A stretch of 41,815 bases of DNA from positions 1 through 41,815 of the forward strand of contig CAYNJW010000004.1 of the NCBI GenBank assembly GCA_964397665.1, written 5' to 3'. The notes beneath the pieces are model-generated. The model ran no database searches. It worked only from the letters and a program-made list of their open reading frames with translations, and was not told the origin of the DNA. Source of the DNA: CAYNJW01 sp964397665. Its GTDB lineage: Archaea; Nanobdellota; Nanobdellia; Pacearchaeales; GW2011-AR1. This document shows positions 7,914 to 15,355 of this stretch, piece after piece; within the stretch, counting starts at the first letter, position 1, and each line of letters begins with the position of its first letter. The translations under genes and the position numbers were made by a program.

Positions 7914-9440
7914 ATGAAATATACAATTTTAATAGGTGGTCGAGCAGGACAAGGAATAAATAAAATTTCTGAGATAATAACTGAAATTGTAAATTCTTTT
8001 GGATATTACATCTTCAATTATCGCGATTATCCTTCATTAATTCGTGGAGGGCATAATTTTAATGTTTTAACAATTTCTGATAAACAAATAGGTTCGATAG
8101 AAAAAAAAATAGATGTATTAATTGCTATGGATGAAAAAACAATTAAATTACATAAAGAAAAACTAAAAACTAAATCTTGGTTAATTACTCCAAAAGGTTT
8201 TGAAAAATTGGGAAGAGATTTGAATATTGCTCAAGCAACTGCTTTTCTTAAAATTCTTGGAATTCCAAAAAAATTAATCTTAAAAGAGGTTACAAAAAAC
8301 TTTCAACATCAGGGAGCAAAAAACGCCGTTGAAGATGGTTATAATTCTCAAAAGGAGAATATTAAACTAAAAAAACTAAATAATAAAATTTCAATTTTAA
8401 CAGGTTCACAAGCAATAGCAAAAGGTGCAATAAACTCAAAAGTAGATAGGTATATTGCATATCCAATGACTCCATCTACAGGAGTATTACATGAAATGGC
8501 AAACAAACAGTTTAACAATAACTTTGTAGTATTTCAACCAGAAAATGAAATCGCAGTTGTAAACATGGCACTAGGATCGAGTTTTGCAGGTGCAAGAACC
8601 ATGATTGGAACTGCAGGCGGAGGATTTGACCTAATGACTGAAGGATTAAGTTTTCAGGGAATGTCTGAAGTCCCTTTAGTAGTTTATCTAGCCTCAAGAC
8701 CTGGACCTGGTTCTGGAGTCCCAACATATTCTACACAATCTGATGTAGATATTGCGTTAAGAGCTGGACATGGTGAATTTCCAAGAGTTGTAATCGCACC
8801 AGGAGACCCAATTGAAGCTATTGAAAAAACAAATGAGTCCTTTTATCTTACTGAAAAATTTAATACTCTTTCAATAATTTTAGCGGATAAACATCTTGCA
8901 GAAAGCCAATATTCCTCTCACAAAAAAGAAAATAAAAATATAAAAATTTCTCAAAATAGAAACATTCCAGGAAAAACTATTGTAAAATCTTCATCTTATG
9001 AACATAAAATAGATGGAAATACAACAGAAGATGCAAAAATAACAAAAATAAATGCAGATAATAGAATTAAAAAATATAAAGAAATAAAGAAAGAATGTGC
9101 AAAATTTGAGATGGTAAAAATTCATGGTAAAAAAAATTCAAAAAATTTAATTATAGGATTTGGTTCAACAAAAAACCAAATTTTAGATGCAATTGAAAAT
9201 CTTGACTGCAAATTTCTTCAAGTAATCTATCTAAAACCAATGTCTAATAAAATAAAAACAGAAATGAAAAAAGCAAAAAAGATTATTTTAATAGAACAGA
9301 ATAGCACTGGACAACTTGGAAGACTCTTAAGAGAAAAAACTGGAATTTCAATACTTGAAAAAAATAGAATTTTAAAATATGATGGGAGACCATTTTATTT
9401 AGAAGAATTAAAATCAGAAATTAAAAAAAGATTAAAATGA
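7914..9440 (+). CDS. 2-oxoacid:ferredoxin oxidoreductase, fused gamma-alpha subunit
   Basis: This 508-residue subunit belongs to the 2-oxoacid:ferredoxin oxidoreductases, which decarboxylate 2-oxoacids to acyl-CoA and pass two electrons to ferredoxin. The N-terminal gamma domain (about residues 1-160) begins with GGRAGQGI (residues 8-15). The alpha pyrimidine-binding domain follows with YPMTPSTGVLHEMA (about 182-195), NEIAVVNMALGSSFAGARTMIGTAGGGFDLMTE (about 208-242) and a C-terminal transketolase-like region. This fused order is typical of KorA-like enzymes. Substrate choice (pyruvate, 2-oxoglutarate or branched chain) cannot be read reliably. Its TGA overlaps the beta-subunit ATG by the ATGA arrangement, giving translational coupling. 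No delta ferredoxin-type subunit is encoded nearby, so a separate ferredoxin must accept the electrons. Confidence 0.92.
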   Translation: MKYTILIGGRAGQGINKISEIITEIVNSFGYYIFNYRDYPSLIRGGHNFNVLTISDKQIGSIEKKIDVLIAMDEKTIKLHKEKLKTKSWLITPKGFEKLGRDLNIAQATAFLKILGIPKKLILKEVTKNFQHQGAKNAVEDGYNSQKENIKLKKLNNKISILTGSQAIAKGAINSKVDRYIAYPMTPSTGVLHEMANKQFNNNFVVFQPENEIAVVNMALGSSFAGARTMIGTAGGGFDLMTEGLSFQGMSEVPLVVYLASRPGPGSGVPTYSTQSDVDIALRAGHGEFPRVVIAPGDPIEAIEKTNESFYLTEKFNTLSIILADKHLAESQYSSHKKENKNIKISQNRNIPGKTIVKSSSYEHKIDGNTTEDAKITKINADNRIKKYKEIKKECAKFEMVKIHGKKNSKNLIIGFGSTKNQILDAIENLDCKFLQVIYLKPMSNKIKTEMKKAKKIILIEQNSTGQLGRLLREKTGISILEKNRILKYDGRPFYLEELKSEIKKRLK

Positions 9441-10261
9441 AAAAAACAACAAAAGAAAAATTAAGAACAAATGAAGAAATGACTTGGTGTCCTGGATGCC
9501 CAAATTATATGATTTTAGAAAGTGTAAAAACTGCACTATCCAAACTTATTAATTCTAAGAAATATAAACAAACAGATTTTGCAATGGCTTCAGATATTGG
9601 ATGTAATTCAAAAATATTTGATTATCTGAATATTTCAGGTATTTATGGACTTCATGGAAGGTCACTTCCAACAGCAATAGGAATAAAACTTGGAAATCCA
9701 AAACTAAAAGTTTTATCTTTTACCGGAGATGGTGCAATTTATTCTGAAGGAATTTCCCATTTAATTCCTGCATTCAGATACAATGTTGATATGACACTAT
9801 TAGTACATGATAATCAAGCCTTCTCACTAACTACTGGACAACCAACAGCAACTTCCCAACAAGGATACAGTTCAAAAGCAGACCCACGAGGAGTAATGGA
9901 TCAACCATTAAATCCGATAAAGTTAGCTTTAGCATGTAATGCTACATTTATAGCAAGAACAAATGCTAAAGATATTAAACATACTGCTGAAATTATTGAA
10001 AAAGCAATTAAACATCGAGGTTTCTCATATATTGAAATTATGCAAGATTGCTTAATATTTAATAAAAAAATAAACAACAAAGACTCAATAATGTATAAAA
10101 TAAAAGATAACAAAAATTTAAAAATTGCAGAAAAACTTGCAAATGAATATGACTATAACTCTAAAAAAGGAAAAATACCTTTGGGAGTAATTTACCAAAC
10201 TAATAAACCAACACTAACTGAAAAAAGACCACTCCTAAAAAGGAAACTAAATAATAAATGA
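9437..10261 (+). CDS. 2-oxoacid:ferredoxin oxidoreductase, beta subunit
   Basis: This 274-residue partner of the alpha subunit binds thiamine diphosphate and an internal [4Fe-4S] cluster. CPGC near the N-terminus (about residues 18-21), the cysteine of SDIGCNSK (about 56) and that of IMQDCLIF (about 202) match the four cluster ligands of this family. The thiamine diphosphate motif is GDGAIYSEG (about 97-105) with DNQAFSLTTGQ about 25 residues later. Canonical enzymes read GDGD and N-N-x-Y-G-M-T at these places, so the GDGA and DNQAF variants are somewhat divergent. Overlaps of 4 bp join it both to the alpha gene and to the downstream H-cluster protein, so all three should be made together. 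Confidence 0.92.
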   Translation: MKKTTKEKLRTNEEMTWCPGCPNYMILESVKTALSKLINSKKYKQTDFAMASDIGCNSKIFDYLNISGIYGLHGRSLPTAIGIKLGNPKLKVLSFTGDGAIYSEGISHLIPAFRYNVDMTLLVHDNQAFSLTTGQPTATSQQGYSSKADPRGVMDQPLNPIKLALACNATFIARTNAKDIKHTAEIIEKAIKHRGFSYIEIMQDCLIFNKKINNKDSIMYKIKDNKNLKIAEKLANEYDYNSKKGKIPLGVIYQTNKPTLTEKRPLLKRKLNNK

Positions 10262-11106
10262 ATAAAAATAATTTAACATTAATTGGGGAAAAATTAAATT
10301 CTAAAACCCCAATGTTAATAATGCTTGCTCCAGCATTTCTAACAGATTTTAAATTTCCAGACATAATTCATCAATTAAAAAAATTAGGATTTGATAAAGT
10401 TACTGAAATAACCTTTGGAGCAAAAATAGTAAATAAAGAATACCATAAACTATTAAAAAAAACAAATAGATTAGTAATCTCTTCTCCATGTCCTGGAATA
10501 GTCCATACAATCTCTCACAACTTCCCCAAACTTAAAAAAAATTTAGCAAAAATTGACAGCCCTGTTGTTGCTATGTCAAAAATCTGTAAAAAAGAATATC
10601 CTAATCATGAAATAACTTTCCTATCTCCTTGTGAATTTAAAAAAATAGAAGCATCAAAAACAAAAACAATTGACTGGGTAATCGATTTTGAACAACTTAA
10701 AAAACTTATCAAAGAAAAGAATATAAAAAAACCGAAATTTAAAAAGAAAAACCTAACATTTGATAAATTCTACAATGATTATACAAAAATCTATCCACTT
10801 TCTGGAGGACTTTCTCAGACTGCACAAATCAACAGAATACTAAAAAAGAAGGAAATTAAAGTTATAGATGGCATTCTTAATGTAATGGAATTTATGAAAA
10901 ATCCTGACCCAAAAATCAAATTTGTAGATTGTTTATTCTGTGATGGTGGTTGTATTGGTGGACCTCATACAACAAAAAAAATTTCAATTGATAAAAAAAG
11001 TAAAATTCTTAAACAATATCTTAAACAATCTAAAAGAAAAAGTATTCCAGAAAATAGAAAAGGATTACTAAAAAGAGCAAAAAATTTAAAATTTACAAAA
11101 CAATAA
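10258..11106 (+). CDS. Minimal [FeFe]-hydrogenase-like H-cluster domain protein
   Basis: This 282-residue protein matches the catalytic large-subunit C-terminal domain of [FeFe] hydrogenases without any N-terminal ferredoxin-like cluster domains or separate small subunit. The three H-cluster motifs are recognisable: SSPCPG (Cys78) for TSCCPGW, SPCEFKKIE (Cys125, Lys128) for MPCxxKxxE, and CLFCDGGCIGGP (Cys228, Cys232) for the MACxxGCxxGGG loop. All four cysteines expected to ligate the [4Fe-4S] part of the H-cluster are kept. The cysteine used for proton transfer in catalytic enzymes is Pro77 here, as in putative sensory [FeFe] types. It is translationally coupled to the oxidoreductase beta subunit, which suggests a role in handling or sensing electrons from 2-oxoacid oxidation. 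No HydE, HydF or HydG maturase lies in the window. Its 3' end overlaps the convergent transporter gene by 14 bp. Confidence 0.8.
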   Translation: MNKNNLTLIGEKLNSKTPMLIMLAPAFLTDFKFPDIIHQLKKLGFDKVTEITFGAKIVNKEYHKLLKKTNRLVISSPCPGIVHTISHNFPKLKKNLAKIDSPVVAMSKICKKEYPNHEITFLSPCEFKKIEASKTKTIDWVIDFEQLKKLIKEKNIKKPKFKKKNLTFDKFYNDYTKIYPLSGGLSQTAQINRILKKKEIKVIDGILNVMEFMKNPDPKIKFVDCLFCDGGCIGGPHTTKKISIDKKSKILKQYLKQSKRKSIPENRKGLLKRAKNLKFTKQ

Positions 11107-11968
11107 TTAAAATTGCCCCAATTAACATAACTATTGTTGCTAAAATTCTAATAAATAAATTCTTATCTTTGAAAATTCTCCCACCAATTATTATTGCGAA
11201 AAAAACAGACAGCCTCTTTATAGACAACACCAAAGCTACTGGAATTAATTTAACTGCTAAAATTTGTAAATAACGATAAGATAATGTAATAAAAGATAGA
11301 ATGAATATGGCTCTCCAAGAATATTTAATAGTTTTTTTTATTTCAGAGTAATCTTTAGAAACTAAAACTATTACTAAAAAGATAATTGCTAAAAAAAGAT
11401 GTTGAAATGCAAAAAAAGCATTTACTTGAATTTTAAATTTACTTAATAATGCTTTATCAAGAATTGAAGTAGTAGTAAATAAAAAAAGTGCGATAAAAAT
11501 GTACTTATTTCCTTTTGAACTAAATAGTTTTTTTACGGGAGTTAAAAAATCCAGTTTTCCACCTAATTGCAAAACATACGTCCCTATTAGTAAAAATAAA
11601 ATTCCAATAATTTCAAAAAAAGATAAAACATCTCCAAGAATAAGAAATGCAAAAACTGCAACTAATCCAGGAGTAAGAATCAACATTGGTAAAGCTTTGC
11701 TAATCTCTAAATCTTTAATTGCGAGCATAACACACACAAAAGAAATTGCACCTAAAAAACTTTTAAAGAACAACACAAAAAGACTAATTAATGTTAATGA
11801 ATGATAATCTATAAAAAAGAAAAAAGGGATTGAGATAATAAAATTAAAAAAACCTAAAAGAAAAGAAAAAGATAAAGCTTTATCCTTAAATAAAATCTTC
11901 TTCTCGAGAATTGCAGCAAAAGCAGAAAAAATTGCAGAACCAAAAGCAAATAAATATCCTTCTAACAT
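11093..11968 (-). CDS. EamA/DMT-superfamily transporter
   Basis: This 291-residue protein has about ten hydrophobic helices in two similar halves, the layout of drug/metabolite transporters with two EamA domains. The first half begins LEGYLFAFGSAIFSAFAAILEKKIL, with the small-residue first helix typical of the family. The second half starts near KYIFIALFLFTTTSILDKALL. The exported or imported substrate is unknown. The first codons overlap the end of the tatD gene by 7 bp, so the two form an operon, which before the insertion described at 12771-13834 would have continued from sua5. The 3' end overlaps the convergent H-cluster gene by 14 bp. Confidence 0.85.
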   Translation of the reverse strand: MLEGYLFAFGSAIFSAFAAILEKKILFKDKALSFSFLLGFFNFIISIPFFFFIDYHSLTLISLFVLFFKSFLGAISFVCVMLAIKDLEISKALPMLILTPGLVAVFAFLILGDVLSFFEIIGILFLLIGTYVLQLGGKLDFLTPVKKLFSSKGNKYIFIALFLFTTTSILDKALLSKFKIQVNAFFAFQHLFLAIIFLVIVLVSKDYSEIKKTIKYSWRAIFILSFITLSYRYLQILAVKLIPVALVLSIKRLSVFFAIIIGGRIFKDKNLFIRILATIVMLIGAILIIVL

Positions 11969-12759
11969 AAATCGAATAACTCCACAGAATTCTTATAAAT
12001 TTGTTTAGCAACTTCTTTTTCAGTTAAATTCTTAATTTCTGCAATCCTCTTGACTGTAATTGTAACATTTGCAGGTTCATTTCTAACTCCTGCTATTGGT
12101 GATAAATAAGGCGAATCTGTTTCTGTCAATAATTGTTCAAGAGGAACTAAATCTACCAACATTTCAAAATGTTGTAATCGAGTAATCACTGGAGGAACAG
12201 AAAAATAAAAACCAGCTTCAACACCTTCTCTAATTAAAGATTTTTTCCCATTAAAACAATGCATTATAACTTTCCTTAAATTATTTTCTTTTAAAATTTT
12301 AATAGCATCAGCCTCTGCTTTTCTAGAATGAATCACTATTGGTTTATTTATCTTTTTAGCAAGTTCTATACTTTTTAAAAAAACTGCTTTTTGTTCTTCT
12401 TTAAAATCTGGAGCAATCTGATAATCTAAACCAACTTCTCCAATTGCAACACAGTCTTTTGAATGTTCTTCTATCCATTTAATCTCTTTATCTACTGAAA
12501 AAGGTTTAATAACTCTTGAAACATCATCATCTAACTGTCCAACAAGTTCTATAATTGAATCTATTGGGTACAACCCAAAACTAGCTTTTATTAAAGAATA
12601 CTTCTTACTAAGTTCTAAAGTTTTTCTATTTGTTTCAGGATTGACCCCTGAATTGATTATAAAACTTACACCTTTCTCTTTTGCCCTAGTTAAAACATCT
12701 TTCAAATCACCCTCAAAACGCGAACTTTCAACATGTGCATGAACATCTACAAACTCCAT
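11962..12759 (-). CDS. TatD-family metal-dependent hydrolase
   Basis: This 265-residue TIM-barrel hydrolase has the complete TatD metal-site set: HAH at residues 8-10, the glutamate of GEVGLD (about 103-108), the histidine of VIHSRK (about 142-147), the histidine of MHCFNG (about 166-171) and the aspartate of TETDSPYLSP (about 215-224). TatD proteins are metal-dependent DNases or related hydrolases with suggested roles in DNA repair or tRNA-related processing. It overlaps the downstream transporter gene. The promoter region immediately upstream is the leftmost copy of a 68-bp repeat taken from the end of sua5, which indicates that tatD originally followed sua5 with about 40 bp between them. 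Confidence 0.93.
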   Translation of the reverse strand: MEFVDVHAHVESSRFEGDLKDVLTRAKEKGVSFIINSGVNPETNRKTLELSKKYSLIKASFGLYPIDSIIELVGQLDDDVSRVIKPFSVDKEIKWIEEHSKDCVAIGEVGLDYQIAPDFKEEQKAVFLKSIELAKKINKPIVIHSRKAEADAIKILKENNLRKVIMHCFNGKKSLIREGVEAGFYFSVPPVITRLQHFEMLVDLVPLEQLLTETDSPYLSPIAGVRNEPANVTITVKRIAEIKNLTEKEVAKQIYKNSVELFDLC

Positions 12760-12770
12760 ATATAAAAAAG

Positions 12771-12838
12771 AAAAGCATAGTTTTTATTATTTTGCTAATC
12801 ACCTTTTAATCTCTTTTCCATTGAAAATCAAAGTTGAA
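12771..12838. repeat. 68-bp direct repeat, left copy (duplicate of sua5 3' end)
   Basis: All 68 bases are identical to 13767-13834, offset 996 bp. The right copy is the genuine 3' end of sua5, covering its last 12 sense codons, the stop and 28 bp downstream. The left copy has no gene attached. It behaves like an att-site or target-site duplication around the intervening sequence. Confidence 0.9.
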
Positions 12839-13021
12839 AAACACAAGCGGAATGTAATGACTTCCAGAGTTTTTTGTAAAAAAAATTTGGGAAAATTCTG
12901 TAAGGATTTTCTGTTAACTATTGTTGCTTTACCCTAACGAAGTGAGAGTCTCCAATGCATTGCAAAAAAATGAGGAGTTTGAATACTCTTTACCACTATT
13001 AAATGACTAAAAATAGAAAGA

Positions 13022-13060
13022 TTTATAAATGGAATTTCTTTTCTACTTTTGCAAGGAGGA
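13022..13060 (+). promoter_or_regulatory. TATA box and Shine-Dalgarno of the inserted gene
   Basis: TTTATAAA at 13022-13029 lies about 43 nt before the ATG at 13069. AAGGAGGA at 13053-13060 lies 8 nt before it. Together they identify 13069 as the start, in preference to the in-frame ATG at 13003 upstream of the TATA box. Confidence 0.7.
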
Positions 13061-13068
13061 CAAATAGA

Positions 13069-13497
13069 ATGAACAAAACACAAATAACAAATGCAGATCT
13101 TGTAGAGAGATTTCCACAAATAAGGAATAAAACTACTGCTATGAAAGCTGTAATGGATGTTCTGAAAGAAAGTCTAGAACCTGCATATCAGGGATTAGAA
13201 GTAAGACCCTATTTTGAAAATAGGGATATTGGCATATTAATGCCTTTATATGCTCCTGAATTGAAAGGTTACCATTTAATTCAGAAAACAAAACTAGACC
13301 AACCAGAAAGAACTATCAAAAAAAGTCTTTTCGGACTTATAAAAACACAAGTAACTAAAACACATGACAAGAGAAATATCGCCTATGGAGGTATAGAATC
13401 TTCTGCTCTTGACGTTCTTGTATATGAAAGCGAAGTTTTACAAGCATGTGAAGAAATTGCTAGAAAAACACAAGGTGGTCTTAGGGTTAGATTATAA
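13069..13497 (+). CDS. Hypothetical protein in the repeat-bounded insertion
   Basis: I do not recognise this 142-residue soluble protein. It starts MNKTQITNADLVERFPQIRNK and ends GGLRVRL. It has no signal peptide, no membrane helix and no cysteine-based metal site. The N-terminal third looks helical and the middle (GLEVRPYFENRDIGILMPLY, residues 41-60) looks like beta strands. The gene has a clear TATA box, an untranslated leader and a strong Shine-Dalgarno sequence, unlike most genes around it, so expression is likely. It is the only gene of the 996-bp unit bounded by 68-bp repeats and is encoded against the surrounding sua5-tatD operon. Both context and leader structure hint at transfer. 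No function can be assigned. Confidence 0.75.
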   Translation: MNKTQITNADLVERFPQIRNKTTAMKAVMDVLKESLEPAYQGLEVRPYFENRDIGILMPLYAPELKGYHLIQKTKLDQPERTIKKSLFGLIKTQVTKTHDKRNIAYGGIESSALDVLVYESEVLQACEEIARKTQGGLRVRL

Positions 13498-13543
13498 ATC
13501 TAATTTCTTTTTTATTTTTATTATCTTTATTTAAAACTCACTA

Positions 13544-13627
13544 ATCAATGAAAAATTTTGGTGAGCTTTGTGAACATTTTATCCTTCGTTAGACAAAGTG
13601 CAAAGCATTTTGTAAGTTTTCATTGAT
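13544..13627. repeat. 84-nt imperfect inverted repeat (hairpin)
   Basis: ATCAATGAAAA at 13544-13554 pairs perfectly with TTTTCATTGAT at 13617-13627. A further GCTTTG/CAAAGC pair (13565-13570 with 13601-13606) lies symmetrically inside, with 10-nt internal loops that pair partly. It sits downstream of the inserted gene and could be a terminator, an RNA structure or a short inverted-repeat element. Confidence 0.6.
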
Positions 13628-13766
13628 CTGATAAGTTGTAGATTAAAAGTCTTTACATTTTTCTTGACATTCGAAAATAAGTAGTTTTTCTATTTTTGTC
13701 TAAAACAAAAAGCTATTTGTCCGAAGGACGTATGCTTATCTCTCCTATCATTCGGGTTGGAAGAAA

Positions 13767-13834
13767 AAAAGCATAGTTTTTATTATTTTGCTAATCACCT
13801 TTTAATCTCTTTTCCATTGAAAATCAAAGTTGAA
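13767..13834. repeat. 68-bp direct repeat, right copy (genuine sua5 3' end)
   Basis: This identical partner of 12771-12838 is contiguous with the rest of sua5 and contains its stop codon. Confidence 0.9.
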
Positions 13835-14325
13835 GGTCTTCCATTCAAAACACCACCATCAATAATCTCATCTACCTGGCTTTTAATAAACTCATCAATT
13901 AAACTTGTTGAAACTGCAAATGATTCTCCAGAAAGATTAACTGATGTAGTAATAAATGGAACTTTAGCTAATTGAATACTCTTAAAAAAATCACAATTGG
14001 GAATTCTTACCCCCAAAGTATCACCCTTAGCAACATGATTTAAAAAATTTCTTTTCTTTTTCCTAAGAATTAAGGTATATTGTCCTGGAAGATACTTTGA
14101 TAAATCAACATCGACAATAAGATTTTCTTCTATCCATTTTATCGAAGGTGCTATAACACTTAATGGCTTATTTTTGTCTCTTCTTTTCAAATCTTTTAAT
14201 TTTTGAACCGCTGGAACATCTAAAGCGTTACAACCAAGACCATAAATTGTATCTGTAGGGTAAATAAATAATTTTCCACTTAATATTTTTTTCACAACAT
14301 CCATAAGACTTATAATCTTAAACAC
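13795..14325 (-). CDS. Sua5/YciO/YrdC-type threonylcarbamoyl-AMP synthase
   Basis: This 176-residue protein is a single YrdC domain. The family makes threonylcarbamoyl-AMP from threonine, bicarbonate and ATP for the t6A37 tRNA modification. Visible signatures are YPTDTIYGLGCNA (about residues 22-34), LKRRDKNKPLSVI (about 46-58), PGQYTLILRKK (about 79-89), GVRIPN (about 104-109) and TTSVNLSGE (about 125-133). The C-terminal Sua5 extension is absent, as in TsaC. The start is a GTG at 14325 with a TATA-like ATATAAT on the minus strand about 25 nt upstream; an ATG at 14304 is a credible alternative. The last codons are duplicated 996 bp away. The gene originally seems to have led an operon with tatD and the transporter. 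Confidence 0.88.
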   Translation of the reverse strand: MFKIISLMDVVKKILSGKLFIYPTDTIYGLGCNALDVPAVQKLKDLKRRDKNKPLSVIAPSIKWIEENLIVDVDLSKYLPGQYTLILRKKKRNFLNHVAKGDTLGVRIPNCDFFKSIQLAKVPFITTSVNLSGESFAVSTSLIDEFIKSQVDEIIDGGVLNGRPSTLIFNGKEIKR

Positions 14326-14337
14326 CTAATAAACTTT

Positions 14338-14559
14338 ATGCAAATTATATCTCTAATCTTGATTCTCTGTGCAATTCCTTTAGGAATTTTTGCAAAAAGT
14401 CTGACAAAAGATGAAAAAAAAATTTACTGTAAAAAACAATACTTTCCGACAATTATTTTAATAACTTCAATAAGCATTTTAATCTTCTATTTTATAAATA
14501 TTATAATTGCTAAAACATTACTTTTTATTACACTTCTAATTTTATTTTGGAAAAAATAA
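14338..14559 (+). CDS. Small membrane protein
   Basis: This 73-residue protein has an N-terminal hydrophobic helix (about residues 2-20) and a long C-terminal hydrophobic region (about 38-70), separated by a basic cytoplasmic-like stretch. No family is recognised. It is probably a real gene: a TTATAAT box centred about 25 nt before its ATG fits the leaderless pattern of this genome, although that box lies inside the 5' end of the divergent sua5 gene. It sits 50 bp ahead of the diphthine synthase gene in the same direction. Confidence 0.5.
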   Translation: MQIISLILILCAIPLGIFAKSLTKDEKKIYCKKQYFPTIILITSISILIFYFINIIIAKTLLFITLLILFWKK

Positions 14560-14609
14560 TTAAAAGTTATAACCAAAACTACTAAAAACCCTCAAAAACT
14601 ATTCTAAGA

Positions 14610-15317
14610 ATGGTATTTAATTTAATAGGTCTTGGGTTAAATGAAAAATCAATAACTCTTGAAGCATTGGAAGCTATAAAAAACTCTGAAGAAGTCTATA
14701 TCGAAAATTATACTGTTGATTTTCCTTACTCTTTTAGCGAATTAGAAAAAAATCTCAAAATTAAGATTCAACCACTAAACAGGGAAGAAGTAGAAAATGA
14801 ATCTGTAATAATAAAAGCAAAAAATAAAAATATCTCCTTACTAGTTTACGGAGATTCATTATCTGCAACAACACATACACAATTATTACTTGCTTGTAAA
14901 AAAGAAAATTTAAAATTTAAAATTTACCATAATGCTTCAATTCTAACAGCAATTGCTGAAACTGGACTACAACCTTATAAGTTTGGAAAAATATCTTCAA
15001 TGCCAACTTGGACAGATACTTGGAAACCTCATTCTTTTATGGAATACATCATTCAAAATCAATCAATCAATGCTCATTCACTCTTGCTAATTGATATCTC
15101 ACTACCCATTAAAAAAGCAATTGAACAATTAAAAATTGCTTCAAAAGAATTTAATCTAAATCTAAATAAAATCATTATTTGTAAAAATCTTGGAACTAAA
15201 AATTCTCAAATAATCTATGAATCAATTGATAAAATAAAAGAAATAAAATCTCCATTTTGTTTTATAATCCCCTCTAAACTTCAAGAGATAGAAAAAGAAT
15301 ATTTAGAGAAATTATAA
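14610..15317 (+). CDS. dphB: Diphthine synthase
   Basis: This 235-residue protein belongs to the SAM-dependent tetrapyrrole-methylase fold. It matches archaeal diphthine synthase, which trimethylates the 3-amino-3-carboxypropyl histidine of elongation factor 2 during diphthamide synthesis. The N-terminus MVFNLIGLGLNEKSITLEALEAI and the segment YGDSLSATTHTQLLL (about residues 73-87; GDPLVATTH in most members) are diagnostic, together with ASILTAIAETGLQPYKFGK (about 109-127) and the SMPTWTDTWKPHSF stretch (about 129-142). It is about 20-30 residues shorter than many archaeal homologues, mainly at the C-terminus. It is followed 38 bp later by ileS in the same direction. Confidence 0.92.
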   Translation: MVFNLIGLGLNEKSITLEALEAIKNSEEVYIENYTVDFPYSFSELEKNLKIKIQPLNREEVENESVIIKAKNKNISLLVYGDSLSATTHTQLLLACKKENLKFKIYHNASILTAIAETGLQPYKFGKISSMPTWTDTWKPHSFMEYIIQNQSINAHSLLLIDISLPIKKAIEQLKIASKEFNLNLNKIIICKNLGTKNSQIIYESIDKIKEIKSPFCFIIPSKLQEIEKEYLEKL

Positions 15318-15355
15318 AACAAAACAAATAAAAACTAAGATCTCAATTTAAAATT

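Larger units (their letters stand above)
12839..13766. mobile_element. 928-bp segment inserted between sua5 and tatD
   Basis: This stretch is bounded by the perfect 68-bp repeats. Collapsing the repeats to one copy would restore sua5 followed 40 bp later by tatD in the same direction. The segment holds one small gene with its own TATA box and Shine-Dalgarno sequence on the opposite strand, plus two non-coding flanks with an 84-nt imperfect hairpin and CTTCG-type words shared with other intergenic regions. No integrase or transposase is present, so it would need to be mobilised by other factors or be the remnant of a larger element. Assembly artefact at the repeat is a possible alternative. 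Confidence 0.6.

Noticed and set aside
13003..13068. N-terminal extension of the inserted gene (MTKNRKIYKW...)
   Set aside because: The TATA box and the Shine-Dalgarno sequence lie inside this stretch, so it is promoter and leader, not coding.
13757..13975. Plus-strand frame over the 3' end of sua5
   Set aside because: It is antisense to the conserved Sua5/YrdC domain and starts within the repeat region without a promoter.
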